DNA from: Flavobacteriia bacterium
GTDB taxonomy: Bacteria; Bacteroidota; Bacteroidia; Flavobacteriales_D; Crocinitomicaceae
DNA: 64,000 nt
NCBI GenBank assembly: GCA_026391005.1
Contig: JAPLEV010000052.1
Span: forward strand, 1-64,000
Direction: 5' to 3'
Below the pieces are notes generated by a model. That model ran no database searches and had not been told where the DNA came from. It saw nothing but the letters and a program-made list of their open reading frames with translations. The translations under genes and the position numbers were made by a program. Below, one piece after another: positions 10,251-19,027 of this stretch (positions are counted from its first letter, which is position 1; each line of letters begins with the position of its first letter).

Positions 10251-10257
10251 ATTGGAA

Positions 10258-10992
10258 TCACTTAAACAAGGATGTACGATGTTTCATAAATCTAAATGAC
10301 AAACCGAAAACAAGAATAGAAATAGCAAAATAAGCATCAGACCACATCCATAAAACAGCCCCTTCCTGCGCGAAACGGCGCACTAAAATTAAAACTAGAA
10401 AAGTCGTAGCTGTTGAAATAATACTTGGATATTCATTTGAACAAATCGTTTTAACAGAAAATTGATTGCCTGATTTTTTGTGTAAAAATATATTTGGAAC
10501 AAAAGCAGGTACTTTATCTGCCCATGATTGAAATTCATTCCCGAATTTATTTATCAAAAACTTTTCTTCTACCAACATAATTCGTTCATAAAATAACCAG
10601 TAACAAAGACAAAGAAGTAAGCTTAAAAGAGGATTAACCAAATAAATTGATAAGCCAAGCCAAATTAAAAAGTTAGCAAAATATAATGGATGTCGAACCA
10701 TTGAATACCAACCTTTCGTGTTTAGCTGATTTGCAACTTGTTCATGCCTATTTCTTCCAGATGTATGCTCGTTTCGATAACCAATTATTACAATTCTGAA
10801 AATATGACCTAATAAAAATAAGCTAATACTGGCTATCGAAATAAGCAGATTAAATGATGGGAATAATTTTAAAAATGTATAATCATGAAAATAAGCAATG
10901 GGAAGAGCAATTATGAAAAATAATAGCGGTAATTGTCCCCGATAACGAAACAAAAAATTTCCATTTTTTTCTAAAGAATCGATTAATGCCAT
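10258..10992 (-). CDS. Isoprenylcysteine carboxyl methyltransferase / PEMT-like integral membrane methyltransferase
   Basis: 'GWYSMVRHPLYFANFLIWLGLSIYL...YERIMLVEEKFLINKFGNEFQSWADKVPAFVP' ICMT-like signature. Confidence 0.75.
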   Translation of the reverse strand: MALIDSLEKNGNFLFRYRGQLPLLFFIIALPIAYFHDYTFLKLFPSFNLLISIASISLFLLGHIFRIVIIGYRNEHTSGRNRHEQVANQLNTKGWYSMVRHPLYFANFLIWLGLSIYLVNPLLSLLLCLCYWLFYERIMLVEEKFLINKFGNEFQSWADKVPAFVPNIFLHKKSGNQFSVKTICSNEYPSIISTATTFLVLILVRRFAQEGAVLWMWSDAYFAISILVFGLSFRFMKHRTSLFK

Positions 10993-11059
10993 ATGGTAAC
11001 AAAAAATGATTATATTGCCGTGTAATTTACAAAAATAAGATTAATCATAGAAAAGTCGG

Positions 11060-11443
11060 ATGAAAGAAAAATTTGAATTAGAATACTTATTAAAAACATC
11101 GCCACGCGTATTAGAAAATATGATTGCCTCTCCGACTGGATTAAGCGAGTGGTTTGCCGATGATGTTATTACAAACGATGATATCTATCATTTTGAATGG
11201 GATGGGGCAACGGAATCTGCAAGATTATTGCACCATAAAATGAATGCTAGAATTCGTTTTATTTGGCTAGAAGACGAAGAAAATAATTTAGATGTATTTT
11301 TTGAAATTAACTATCAAGTAGATTCAATGACCTCAATGGTTGCATTAAGAATCATTGATTTTTGTCTTCCAGAGGATTTAGAAAATGCCACTATGCTTTG
11401 GGACCAACAAGTCGGGAATCTAAAAAGACTTTTAGGCGCCTAA
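11060..11443 (+). CDS. START-like / SRPBCC domain protein
   Basis: 'FELEYLLKTSPRVLENMIASPTGLSEWFADDV...FEWDG' AHSA1/START-like pattern common in Bacteroidota. Confidence 0.75.
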   Translation: MKEKFELEYLLKTSPRVLENMIASPTGLSEWFADDVITNDDIYHFEWDGATESARLLHHKMNARIRFIWLEDEENNLDVFFEINYQVDSMTSMVALRIIDFCLPEDLENATMLWDQQVGNLKRLLGA

Positions 11444-11501
11444 ACTTTAAATAATACAATTAGGTGCTTTATCATTATTTTTGCATTTTAAAAACAGCGG
11501 C

Positions 11502-12974
11502 TTGAAACGGCTTTATCTATTTAGCATACGATCTTTTGTAGGGCCATTTCTAATCACTCTAGTGATTTCCATGTTCATTTTGATCATGCAATTCTTTTGG
11601 GTATACATTGATGATTTAATAGGAAAAGGGCTCAGTATTTGGGTTATTTTAGAATTGCTAGTTTATGTTTCGGCTAGTTTAATTCCCTTGGCCTTGCCCC
11701 TAGCAATTTTATTATCATCCTTAATGACCTATGGAAATTTAGCAGAGAGTAATGAACTTACCGCCTTAAAATCAAGTGGGCTATCGCTTTATAAAATAAT
11801 GAGACCTCTTACAGTTATGGTTATTTTCATAGCAGGACTAACCTTTTATTTTGCCAATTACGTAATCCCTGTTGCTAATCTTAAGTGGCACTCATTAATC
11901 TATGATATTCAAAACACCAAGTTATCAGCTATCATTACTCCCGGAGTTTATACCACGCAATTAGAGGGGTATGCCATCAAGGTAAAAAGTGGAAACGATA
12001 GCCTTTTTAATGACATTATTATTCACGATCACTCTATTCCGACAGAATTTAAAACAGTTAAAGCAAAGGAGGCACGTTTGTATAAATCAACCAACGGAAA
12101 GTATTTATTTTTTGATTTAAAAGATGGGGCAATCTACGAAGAGCTAGAAATTCAAAGCCCAATCTATCTCCCCAATGGTCAAGAAGAACCGGGTTCGAAT
12201 AGCACCCGTCCTTCTCGCGTATCACATTTTTCAAGAGCATCCTATAAAATGAATATTACTGGCTATAAATTGAATCGTTCAGACGAGGATATTTTTGCCG
12301 ATAAATTCGAAATGTTAAATGTATTCCAAATAAATGCAGCAACCGACTCAATAAAATTAAAAAGAAATAAAATTAAAAATTCTTTCGTTAAGGGAATTAT
12401 GAGTAACATTTCCACTTTTGTTAAAATGAATCCAATTGAAAATTTACGAATGAACAAAGGTGACAATAAGCAAACCGCTATAGCGAGCATAAAGACTTGG
12501 AATGAGTTAGATTATAATACAAAGAAAATCGCTTTAAATGATGCAATAGCAAAATTGAGACGTTTGAATCAAAGTATTGAAAGCCAGCAAGAATATATGA
12601 AAACGATAGCTCGTGAAGAAGACCAATATTGGATTGAATTTCATCGTAAGTTTGCATTAACCTATGCAATTATTATTTTATTTTTCGTTGGGGCGCCCTT
12701 AGGAGCAATAATTCGAAAAGGTGGATTTGGGGCACCGGTTGTCATTGCAGCCATTATTTTTATGATTTATTTTGTTTTGATTAGTACTGGCGAAAATCTT
12801 GCTGATACATATGTGGTTTCGCCATTGACCGGAATGTGGTTAGCAGGAGCTTTTTTTACACCTATTGCGATATTAATAACCAAAGCTGCCGCTGACGACT
12901 CACCGATATTTAGTCGTGAGTTTTGGAGTAAAATTTTTAAGAGAAAGAAGAAAAATGCGGATCCTTTACATTAG
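11502..12974 (+). CDS. LptF/LptG family LPS export permease
   Basis: 'LKRLYLFSIRSFVGPFLITLVISMFILIMQFFWVYIDDLIGKGL' and 'FFVGAPLGAIIRKGGFGAPVVIA'; TTG at 11481 in the ORF track overlaps a TAnnTTTG box, so TTG 11502 is preferred. Confidence 0.88.
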   Translation: MKRLYLFSIRSFVGPFLITLVISMFILIMQFFWVYIDDLIGKGLSIWVILELLVYVSASLIPLALPLAILLSSLMTYGNLAESNELTALKSSGLSLYKIMRPLTVMVIFIAGLTFYFANYVIPVANLKWHSLIYDIQNTKLSAIITPGVYTTQLEGYAIKVKSGNDSLFNDIIIHDHSIPTEFKTVKAKEARLYKSTNGKYLFFDLKDGAIYEELEIQSPIYLPNGQEEPGSNSTRPSRVSHFSRASYKMNITGYKLNRSDEDIFADKFEMLNVFQINAATDSIKLKRNKIKNSFVKGIMSNISTFVKMNPIENLRMNKGDNKQTAIASIKTWNELDYNTKKIALNDAIAKLRRLNQSIESQQEYMKTIAREEDQYWIEFHRKFALTYAIIILFFVGAPLGAIIRKGGFGAPVVIAAIIFMIYFVLISTGENLADTYVVSPLTGMWLAGAFFTPIAILITKAAADDSPIFSREFWSKIFKRKKKNADPLH

Positions 12975-14130
12975 CCAAAAGCCCGCTTTTCCAATAGTGG
13001 ATGGAGGTAGCTTTGCAATAAATCGCTTTTTACATGACCTAAGTGCCTCTTTCATTGGCGAAATAGATTACCTTATTTTTTCAACGGATAAACATCCTTT
13101 CGACATTAATTCTAATCTACATAATACGATTAAAAACATTACTTTTTATCCGCTCAATATCAATACCAACCTATCATTTTTTTCTTTTTTACGGAGCTGT
13201 TTTTCAACTATTCCATATAATGTTAAAAGATACCATGACCTATCTATTATACTAAAAATTAAGGAACGACTTTCGATAAATGAATACGATTATATTTTTT
13301 TAGACGGGTTTTACACTACCGCCTTTCTGCCTGAATTAAAGGCACTTTCCAATGCGAAAATAATATATCGTAGTCATAATGTAGAACATCAAATTTGGAT
13401 AGATCGAGCTAGACTTTCTAAAAATGGTTTAAAACGAATAGTTTTAAATATGTTAGCCAAAAAAGTAGCAAAATACGAAGAAAGATTACCGGATAATATA
13501 GATTATATCGCTGCTATTTGTGATAGTGACTACCGTTATTTCAAAAAAAATGCGAGGTGTATAGTGCAGGTAATTCCGGTTTCAATACCCCCAACCACTC
13601 CCAACGATTCGATAAAGCTAAACCAAATCTGCTTCATCGGTAATTTTAATTGGTTTCCCAATGTAGAAGGAATTTGCTGGTTTATTGATAATGTTTTCTT
13701 TGTCCTTAAAAAGGAATACCCAAGCTTAGTATTTCATATTGCCGGATATGGTTCCGATTTGGAATTGAAGCAGTACGAAAATGATGCTATTATCGTTCAT
13801 GGAGCAGTGGCTGATTCGTCGGCTTTTATTAAAGCACACGGAATATTTATATCTCCAATATTTTCGGGTAGCGGAATCAAAATAAAAGTGTTGGAAGCCA
13901 TGAATACAGGCGCACCGGTAGTATTAAGCCAAAAATCAGCTGAAGGAATAAACTTCTCTTCAACTCGTTCTTTCTTCGAAACAAAAGAGGAAGCAACGGA
14001 ACAGATTAAATCATTATTAGATAGTGCACATTTAATGGAGGAAAATCGAAATGAAATGATCGCAATTATAAAAGCTCAATTCTCGCAAGATGCTGTTATT
14101 GCCAAATTAAAATCCATCTTGCATGACTAG
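12955..14130 (+). CDS. Glycosyltransferase (GT4-like)
   Basis: 'MRILYISQKPAFPIVDGGSFAINRFLHDLS', 'ICFIGNFNWFPNVEGICWF', 'PIFSGSGIKIKVLEAMNTGAPVVLS'; ATG at 12955 overlaps lptF end. Confidence 0.85.
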   Translation: MRILYISQKPAFPIVDGGSFAINRFLHDLSASFIGEIDYLIFSTDKHPFDINSNLHNTIKNITFYPLNINTNLSFFSFLRSCFSTIPYNVKRYHDLSIILKIKERLSINEYDYIFLDGFYTTAFLPELKALSNAKIIYRSHNVEHQIWIDRARLSKNGLKRIVLNMLAKKVAKYEERLPDNIDYIAAICDSDYRYFKKNARCIVQVIPVSIPPTTPNDSIKLNQICFIGNFNWFPNVEGICWFIDNVFFVLKKEYPSLVFHIAGYGSDLELKQYENDAIIVHGAVADSSAFIKAHGIFISPIFSGSGIKIKVLEAMNTGAPVVLSQKSAEGINFSSTRSFFETKEEATEQIKSLLDSAHLMEENRNEMIAIIKAQFSQDAVIAKLKSILHD

Positions 14131-15289
14131 AAAAAAAATCGTCGTTATGTCGTCAAGGTTCCCTTTTCCATTGGAAAAAGGCGATAAGCTCAGAACCTAT
14201 TACATATTAAAATCATTGCATAAAACCCACGATGTTTATTTAATTAGTTTAACTGAAGAAAATATACCAACAGCACATCTTAAAGAAATAGAAAAATTTA
14301 CTAAAGCGATTCATATTTTCAAACTTTCAAAAATCCTTAAGTATTTGAGACTATTCTTAGGGATTCTCAATAGCCAACCGTTCCAGGTTAATTATTTTAC
14401 ATCGATAAGAGTAAAAAATAAAATTGATGGGCTATTGGAATCTATAAAACCAGAGCATATTATCTGTCAATTAATACGCTCGGCTGAATATGTAAAAAAT
14501 TACCATGATTGTCCGAAGACCATAGACTATATGGATGCGCTTTCAAAAGGAATGGAAAGAAGAGCAAGTAAGGCGAATTGGTATTCGAGCTTTATTTTTA
14601 AACTTGAAGCGAAACGTTTAAAAGACTACGAACAACGTATTTTTAATTATTTCGAATATCAAGCCATAATTAGTAAGCAAGATCAAGATTACATTACTCA
14701 TCCCGATCAAAAAAAGATGCTTGTTTTACCAAATGGTATTGATGACTATTACTTTGAGCAGCTTGAGGTTGAACAAAAATACGATCTTGTTTTTGTGGGT
14801 AATTTGAATTATCCACCTAATATTGATGCCATCAACTACCTCTTAAAGGAGATTTTGCCTTACATCCCAGAGCATGTTTTATTAATATCAGGAGCTCACC
14901 CTTCCAAAAGTTTATTGCAGAAAATTGCAAGAACACCCAATGCAAGAATAACCGGCTGGGTAGATGATATTAGAGTATCGTATTTACAAGGGAAAATATT
15001 AATCGCCCCCATGCAAATTGGTACGGGAATGCAAAATAAAATACTAGAGGCCATGGCTTTAGGAGTTCCGAGTATAACGACCACCTTGGCAAATAATGCA
15101 ATCATGGCAAAACACCAAGAAACAATATGGGTTGCTGACACAAAAGAGGATATTTTACTTGGAATCGAGCGCTTATTAGGAGATGAGCAATTATATCAGA
15201 AAATCCAAGTTCAAGCAAAAGAATTCGTTCGGGAGAAGTATAATTGGAATACGATTATATGTGACCTTTCAAAGTCTATTCGGATTTAG
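14123..15289 (+). CDS. Glycosyltransferase, TIGR03087/Stp1-like
   Basis: 'SSRFPFPLEKGDKLRTYYILKSL', 'LVFVGNLNYPPNIDAINYLLKEILP', 'PMQIGTGMQNKILEAMALGVPSITT'. Confidence 0.82.
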   Translation: MTRKKIVVMSSRFPFPLEKGDKLRTYYILKSLHKTHDVYLISLTEENIPTAHLKEIEKFTKAIHIFKLSKILKYLRLFLGILNSQPFQVNYFTSIRVKNKIDGLLESIKPEHIICQLIRSAEYVKNYHDCPKTIDYMDALSKGMERRASKANWYSSFIFKLEAKRLKDYEQRIFNYFEYQAIISKQDQDYITHPDQKKMLVLPNGIDDYYFEQLEVEQKYDLVFVGNLNYPPNIDAINYLLKEILPYIPEHVLLISGAHPSKSLLQKIARTPNARITGWVDDIRVSYLQGKILIAPMQIGTGMQNKILEAMALGVPSITTTLANNAIMAKHQETIWVADTKEDILLGIERLLGDEQLYQKIQVQAKEFVREKYNWNTIICDLSKSIRI

Positions 15290-16019
15290 CATTAAATCTT
15301 CGAAAATGGTCGTACTTATCCTTAATAAACATAATCAACTCCATTTCTGATGCCGTTTTAAGAAAATCAGTCTCCAAATTTAAAAAAGCAATAAAATCAT
15401 CGAATTCCTCTTCCGATAAATTAATAATATCAAATGCAACATATAATCTTAAAAGCTCTTTCACTACCCTTCGCTGGTCATCCTTAAATTCTTGTTCAGC
15501 AATCCATTTTTTATTTTGTTCCTTTTTCGAAAAAGCTTGATATATCGCTGTAATTGGACTTTCTAAGACATTGATTCCAGAAACTAATTTCGTTTCTCGT
15601 AAAGCAAGAGCTGCTCTTTCTTCTTTTAATTGCTGTAATGATTTTAATGGTCGAATAATAACCTCTTGAAACTCTTGTGGAATCCTTTCAATATATGCTA
15701 AAACTTGACATTGACAGTTAGAATCCGGGTAGGCAATAAATTGATAAATAGGATAATATTTAGTGGAAAGCGCAATAATATCGTTAGGACTTGCCATAAG
15801 CGAAAAAGATCCATCTGGTTGACCGAAAACACCTCTTCCCTTTGATTTATTTATTACCATTAAATTATAGAAACCTTGCGGAAATAATGAATCAATAACC
15901 TGACCTTTAATGAATACCCTATCGCATTGTCCATATAACTCGACAGCACTAAAAAATAAAAAAACAATAAATAAGAAATTTTTCTTTTTATAATTTATCA
16001 AAATACCAGCTAAAATCAA
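15276..16019 (-). CDS. Carboxypeptidase-like regulatory-domain protein, hypothetical
   Basis: Signal-like N-term then 'FIKGQVIDSLFPQGFYNLMVINKSKGRGVFGQPDGSFSLMASPNDIIALST' (CarboxypepD_reg-like). Confidence 0.55.
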   Translation of the reverse strand: MILAGILINYKKKNFLFIVFLFFSAVELYGQCDRVFIKGQVIDSLFPQGFYNLMVINKSKGRGVFGQPDGSFSLMASPNDIIALSTKYYPIYQFIAYPDSNCQCQVLAYIERIPQEFQEVIIRPLKSLQQLKEERAALALRETKLVSGINVLESPITAIYQAFSKKEQNKKWIAEQEFKDDQRRVVKELLRLYVAFDIINLSEEEFDDFIAFLNLETDFLKTASEMELIMFIKDKYDHFRRFNAKSE

Positions 16020-16926
16020 GAGAAATTAATAAAATTATTGGAGCAATAAGAGAGAATAACCAAAAGAAAATTATCATAACTTTAAAAAACAGACTTGCAT
16101 CTTTACTTATTGGACTGATTAAAATTGCACTTACCTGACCAGCAATTAACGGATTACTATCTTCATCCGAGTATTCCATATATTTTTTTAGTGTAGTAGA
16201 GTTGTCAATAAGAACGTTTTTAATAGTTGCGTAATCGCGGTTAGTAAGTTCATCGTATGTACATAAATAATTCACATCTAGATCGTCAAGTTTTGATCGT
16301 ATAGCATAATTTTTTTGCATCCCACGAACCCTGACACCCATAATGAAACCGAAAACGATTACCAAATAATCTTGAATCACCCATCCTACTATAATCATTA
16401 ATAAAGATGAAGCCAAAGCAAAAATCATCAAGAAGAGATCGCGTTGACGATGCACCAACAATTTAAATAATTGACCACCGTCTAAGGGATCAACGGGTAA
16501 TAGGTTAATTGTATTTAAAAAAATAAATACAAAACCCAAAGTTAGCGCTGAATCATTTTTATAAACCGCGGCTAAAATAAAAGTCAAACAGCCAATCAAT
16601 ATACCCGGAAAAGGTCCAAAAAAAACGACTAATAGACTTTCACGTTGGGAATACTTGGGTTTTGAACCTTGAACAAAAGCACCCATAAGAGGAATGAATA
16701 ACATTCTAACATTTTCATATTTAAAAAACTTCATAAACAAGAAGTGTCCCATTTCATGTAAAAAAAGAACTAGTATTAAATAAAAAATAAAATCAATCTT
16801 ATCAGAAAAAATCAAAAGCAAGGAAAGAACAAAAATTACCATTGATAAGATTGTTAAACCCCAATTACTTTTAACAAGCTCTTTTTCTAAGAATGGTTTT
16901 TCAGGATACAAAGAATCATTATCCAT
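15988..16926 (-). CDS. Site-2 protease (M50) family membrane metalloprotease
   Basis: 'LFLHEMGHFLFMKFF' HExxH motif and 'NLLPVDPLDGGQL' motif; multiple TM helices. Confidence 0.85.
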   Translation of the reverse strand: MDNDSLYPEKPFLEKELVKSNWGLTILSMVIFVLSLLLIFSDKIDFIFYLILVLFLHEMGHFLFMKFFKYENVRMLFIPLMGAFVQGSKPKYSQRESLLVVFFGPFPGILIGCLTFILAAVYKNDSALTLGFVFIFLNTINLLPVDPLDGGQLFKLLVHRQRDLFLMIFALASSLLMIIVGWVIQDYLVIVFGFIMGVRVRGMQKNYAIRSKLDDLDVNYLCTYDELTNRDYATIKNVLIDNSTTLKKYMEYSDEDSNPLIAGQVSAILISPISKDASLFFKVMIIFFWLFSLIAPIILLISLDFSWYFDKL

Positions 16927-16929
16927 AAA

Positions 16930-18276
16930 TTAATTTGATGCCCCCCCTCGCATATTTTTCATTTGACTCATCATATTTGACATTGCTCGAGGATTATTCA
17001 TCATCTTCATCATCTTTTTCATCTCGTCAAATTGTTTCATTAATTTATTGACCTCCATAATATTCGTGCCACTACCTTTCGCTAATCTTGCTTTACGAGA
17101 TGTATTTAAAAGTCCTGGCGTAGACCTTTCTTTTGGAGTCATGGAAAGAATTATAGCTTCAACACTTTTAAAGGCGTCATCGGGAACATCCACATCCTTT
17201 ACTGCTTTTCCCATTCCCGGAATCATGCCCATTAAATCCTTGACATTTCCCATTTTTTTAATTTGATTCAATTGTGCTAAAAAGTCATTGAAATCAAATT
17301 GATCTTTCATTATTTTCCGTTGAAGCTTTCGCGCTTCCTCCTCATCGTATTGTTCTTGTGCCTTTTCCACTAAGGAAACAACATCTCCCATACCTAGAAT
17401 TCTGTCTGCCATCCTAGCAGGATAAAAGACATCTATTGCATCCATCTTTTCCCCTGTCCCGACAAACTTAATCGGTTTGTTTACAACAGACTTTATAGTC
17501 AGCGCTGCCCCACCTCTTGTGTCCCCATCTAATTTTGTAAGTATAACGCCGTCAAAATTTATTTTATCATTAAAGGCTTTTGCCGTATTTACAGCATCTT
17601 GCCCAGTCATTGCATCAACGACAAATAAGGTTTCACTTGGATTTAGCGCGGTTTTTACACGTGCAATTTCATCCATCATCTGTTCATCAATCGCTAAACG
17701 ACCTGCAGTATCGACAATTACTACATTAAAACTGTTGCTTTTTGCATGCTGAACAGCACTATTAGCAATACGCACAGGATCTTTTTCTTCCTTATTAGAA
17801 AAAACTTCTATTCCCAATTGATCGCCAAGAACATGTAATTGATCTATTGCAGCAGGACGGTAAACATCACATGCTACTAGAAGTACCTTCTTGTTTTTTT
17901 TATTTTTTAAGTAATTACCTAATTTTCCTGTAAAGGTCGTTTTTCCGGAACCTTGAAGACCTGACATTAAAATAATTGAAGGATTTCCCTTCAGGTTTAT
18001 TTCAACTTCATTGCCACCCATCAACTCCTTTAATTCCTCATGGCAAATTTTCACCATTAGTTGACCAGGAGATACTGCAGTTAGCACATTTCTTCCGAGC
18101 GCTTTATCTTTCACTGTATTAGTGAAATTTTTAGCCGTATTAAAATTGACATCGGCATCCAAAAGAGCCCTTCGAACTTCCTTCAGTGACTCAGCAATAT
18201 TTATTTCGGAAATTTGACCCTGTCCCTTTAATACTTTAAAGGCACGTTCAAATTTTTCAGTAAGATTTTCAAACAT
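16930..18276 (-). CDS. ffh: Signal recognition particle protein Ffh
   Basis: 'GLQGSGKTTFTGKLGNYLK', 'VDTAGRLAIDEQMMDEI', 'TKLDGDTRGGAAL', Met-rich M domain. Confidence 0.97.
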   Translation of the reverse strand: MFENLTEKFERAFKVLKGQGQISEINIAESLKEVRRALLDADVNFNTAKNFTNTVKDKALGRNVLTAVSPGQLMVKICHEELKELMGGNEVEINLKGNPSIILMSGLQGSGKTTFTGKLGNYLKNKKNKKVLLVACDVYRPAAIDQLHVLGDQLGIEVFSNKEEKDPVRIANSAVQHAKSNSFNVVIVDTAGRLAIDEQMMDEIARVKTALNPSETLFVVDAMTGQDAVNTAKAFNDKINFDGVILTKLDGDTRGGAALTIKSVVNKPIKFVGTGEKMDAIDVFYPARMADRILGMGDVVSLVEKAQEQYDEEEARKLQRKIMKDQFDFNDFLAQLNQIKKMGNVKDLMGMIPGMGKAVKDVDVPDDAFKSVEAIILSMTPKERSTPGLLNTSRKARLAKGSGTNIMEVNKLMKQFDEMKKMMKMMNNPRAMSNMMSQMKNMRGGASN

Positions 18277-18480
18277 TATTTGTAGCTATTTTAACTTGAG
18301 CAAATTTAATGAAAATTACTAAATTTTTAATCTTATTAACTCATTTGAATCAATTAATATCTAAACTAAAAAAGATGATTCCTATTTTATTGAAGAATTA
18401 ATTGTAATTTAACAAGCTAAAGTTGTATTGGTACATTTTTTTTTCTGTAACTTTATGACTCATAATTAAACGTTCTTGCC

Positions 18481-19005
18481 ATGAAAAACAATTTTCTACT
18501 CATTATAATCCTTATTTGTGGGATTTCAGTAACTTTTGGTCAAGGACCAGAAAGAAGAGTTTATGCCACAGCTGGAAAAGTTGCAAAGTGCCAAACGTTA
18601 ATTTTTGGAAGTACAAATACAGTGTCCTACACTATTGGGGAACCAATTGTTAAGTGGTCAAATGTTGATGGTAAACGTATCCACAATGGCTTCCAACAGC
18701 CCGATCAAAATTTCGCTGTATCTCCAAATGTTTCGGGAATGTCAGTATCTGATCCATCGTTTTTGATTTACCCAAATCCATTTAACAATTACACAATCAT
18801 TCAAGGTCCTGAGGAACAAAAAGGAATTACCAAAATACAGCTTATTGATCAAAACGGAAAACTAATCTCTGAGGATGAGATGATTGACTCACGACACCAT
18901 ATGGATTTTGAAAGTAACTTAGCTCCCGGGCAGTACTTTTTAAATTTTTATAACGAAAGCGGCTCGTTACTTCAACAGACAAAAATTATTAAGGCCTCTA
19001 ATTAA
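18481..19005 (+). CDS. Secreted protein with T9SS type A sorting domain
   Basis: Signal peptide; 'VSYTIGEPIVKWSNVDGKRIHNGFQQP'; 'FLIYPNPFNNYTIIQGPEEQ...LAPGQYFLNFYNESGSLLQQTKIIK'. Confidence 0.82.
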   Translation: MKNNFLLIIILICGISVTFGQGPERRVYATAGKVAKCQTLIFGSTNTVSYTIGEPIVKWSNVDGKRIHNGFQQPDQNFAVSPNVSGMSVSDPSFLIYPNPFNNYTIIQGPEEQKGITKIQLIDQNGKLISEDEMIDSRHHMDFESNLAPGQYFLNFYNESGSLLQQTKIIKASN

Positions 19006-19027
19006 TAGTTAAAAATCTTCGCGAAAT

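Noticed and set aside
12186-12206. GGGTTCGAATAGCACC resembles a tRNA T-loop
   Set aside because: Lies inside the lptF/G coding sequence (EEPGSNSTRPS) with no acceptor stem or anticodon arm recognisable.
17048-17266. Plus-strand ORFs antisense to ffh (also 17477-17752)
   Set aside because: Shadow ORFs opposite a strongly conserved gene; no independent coding evidence.
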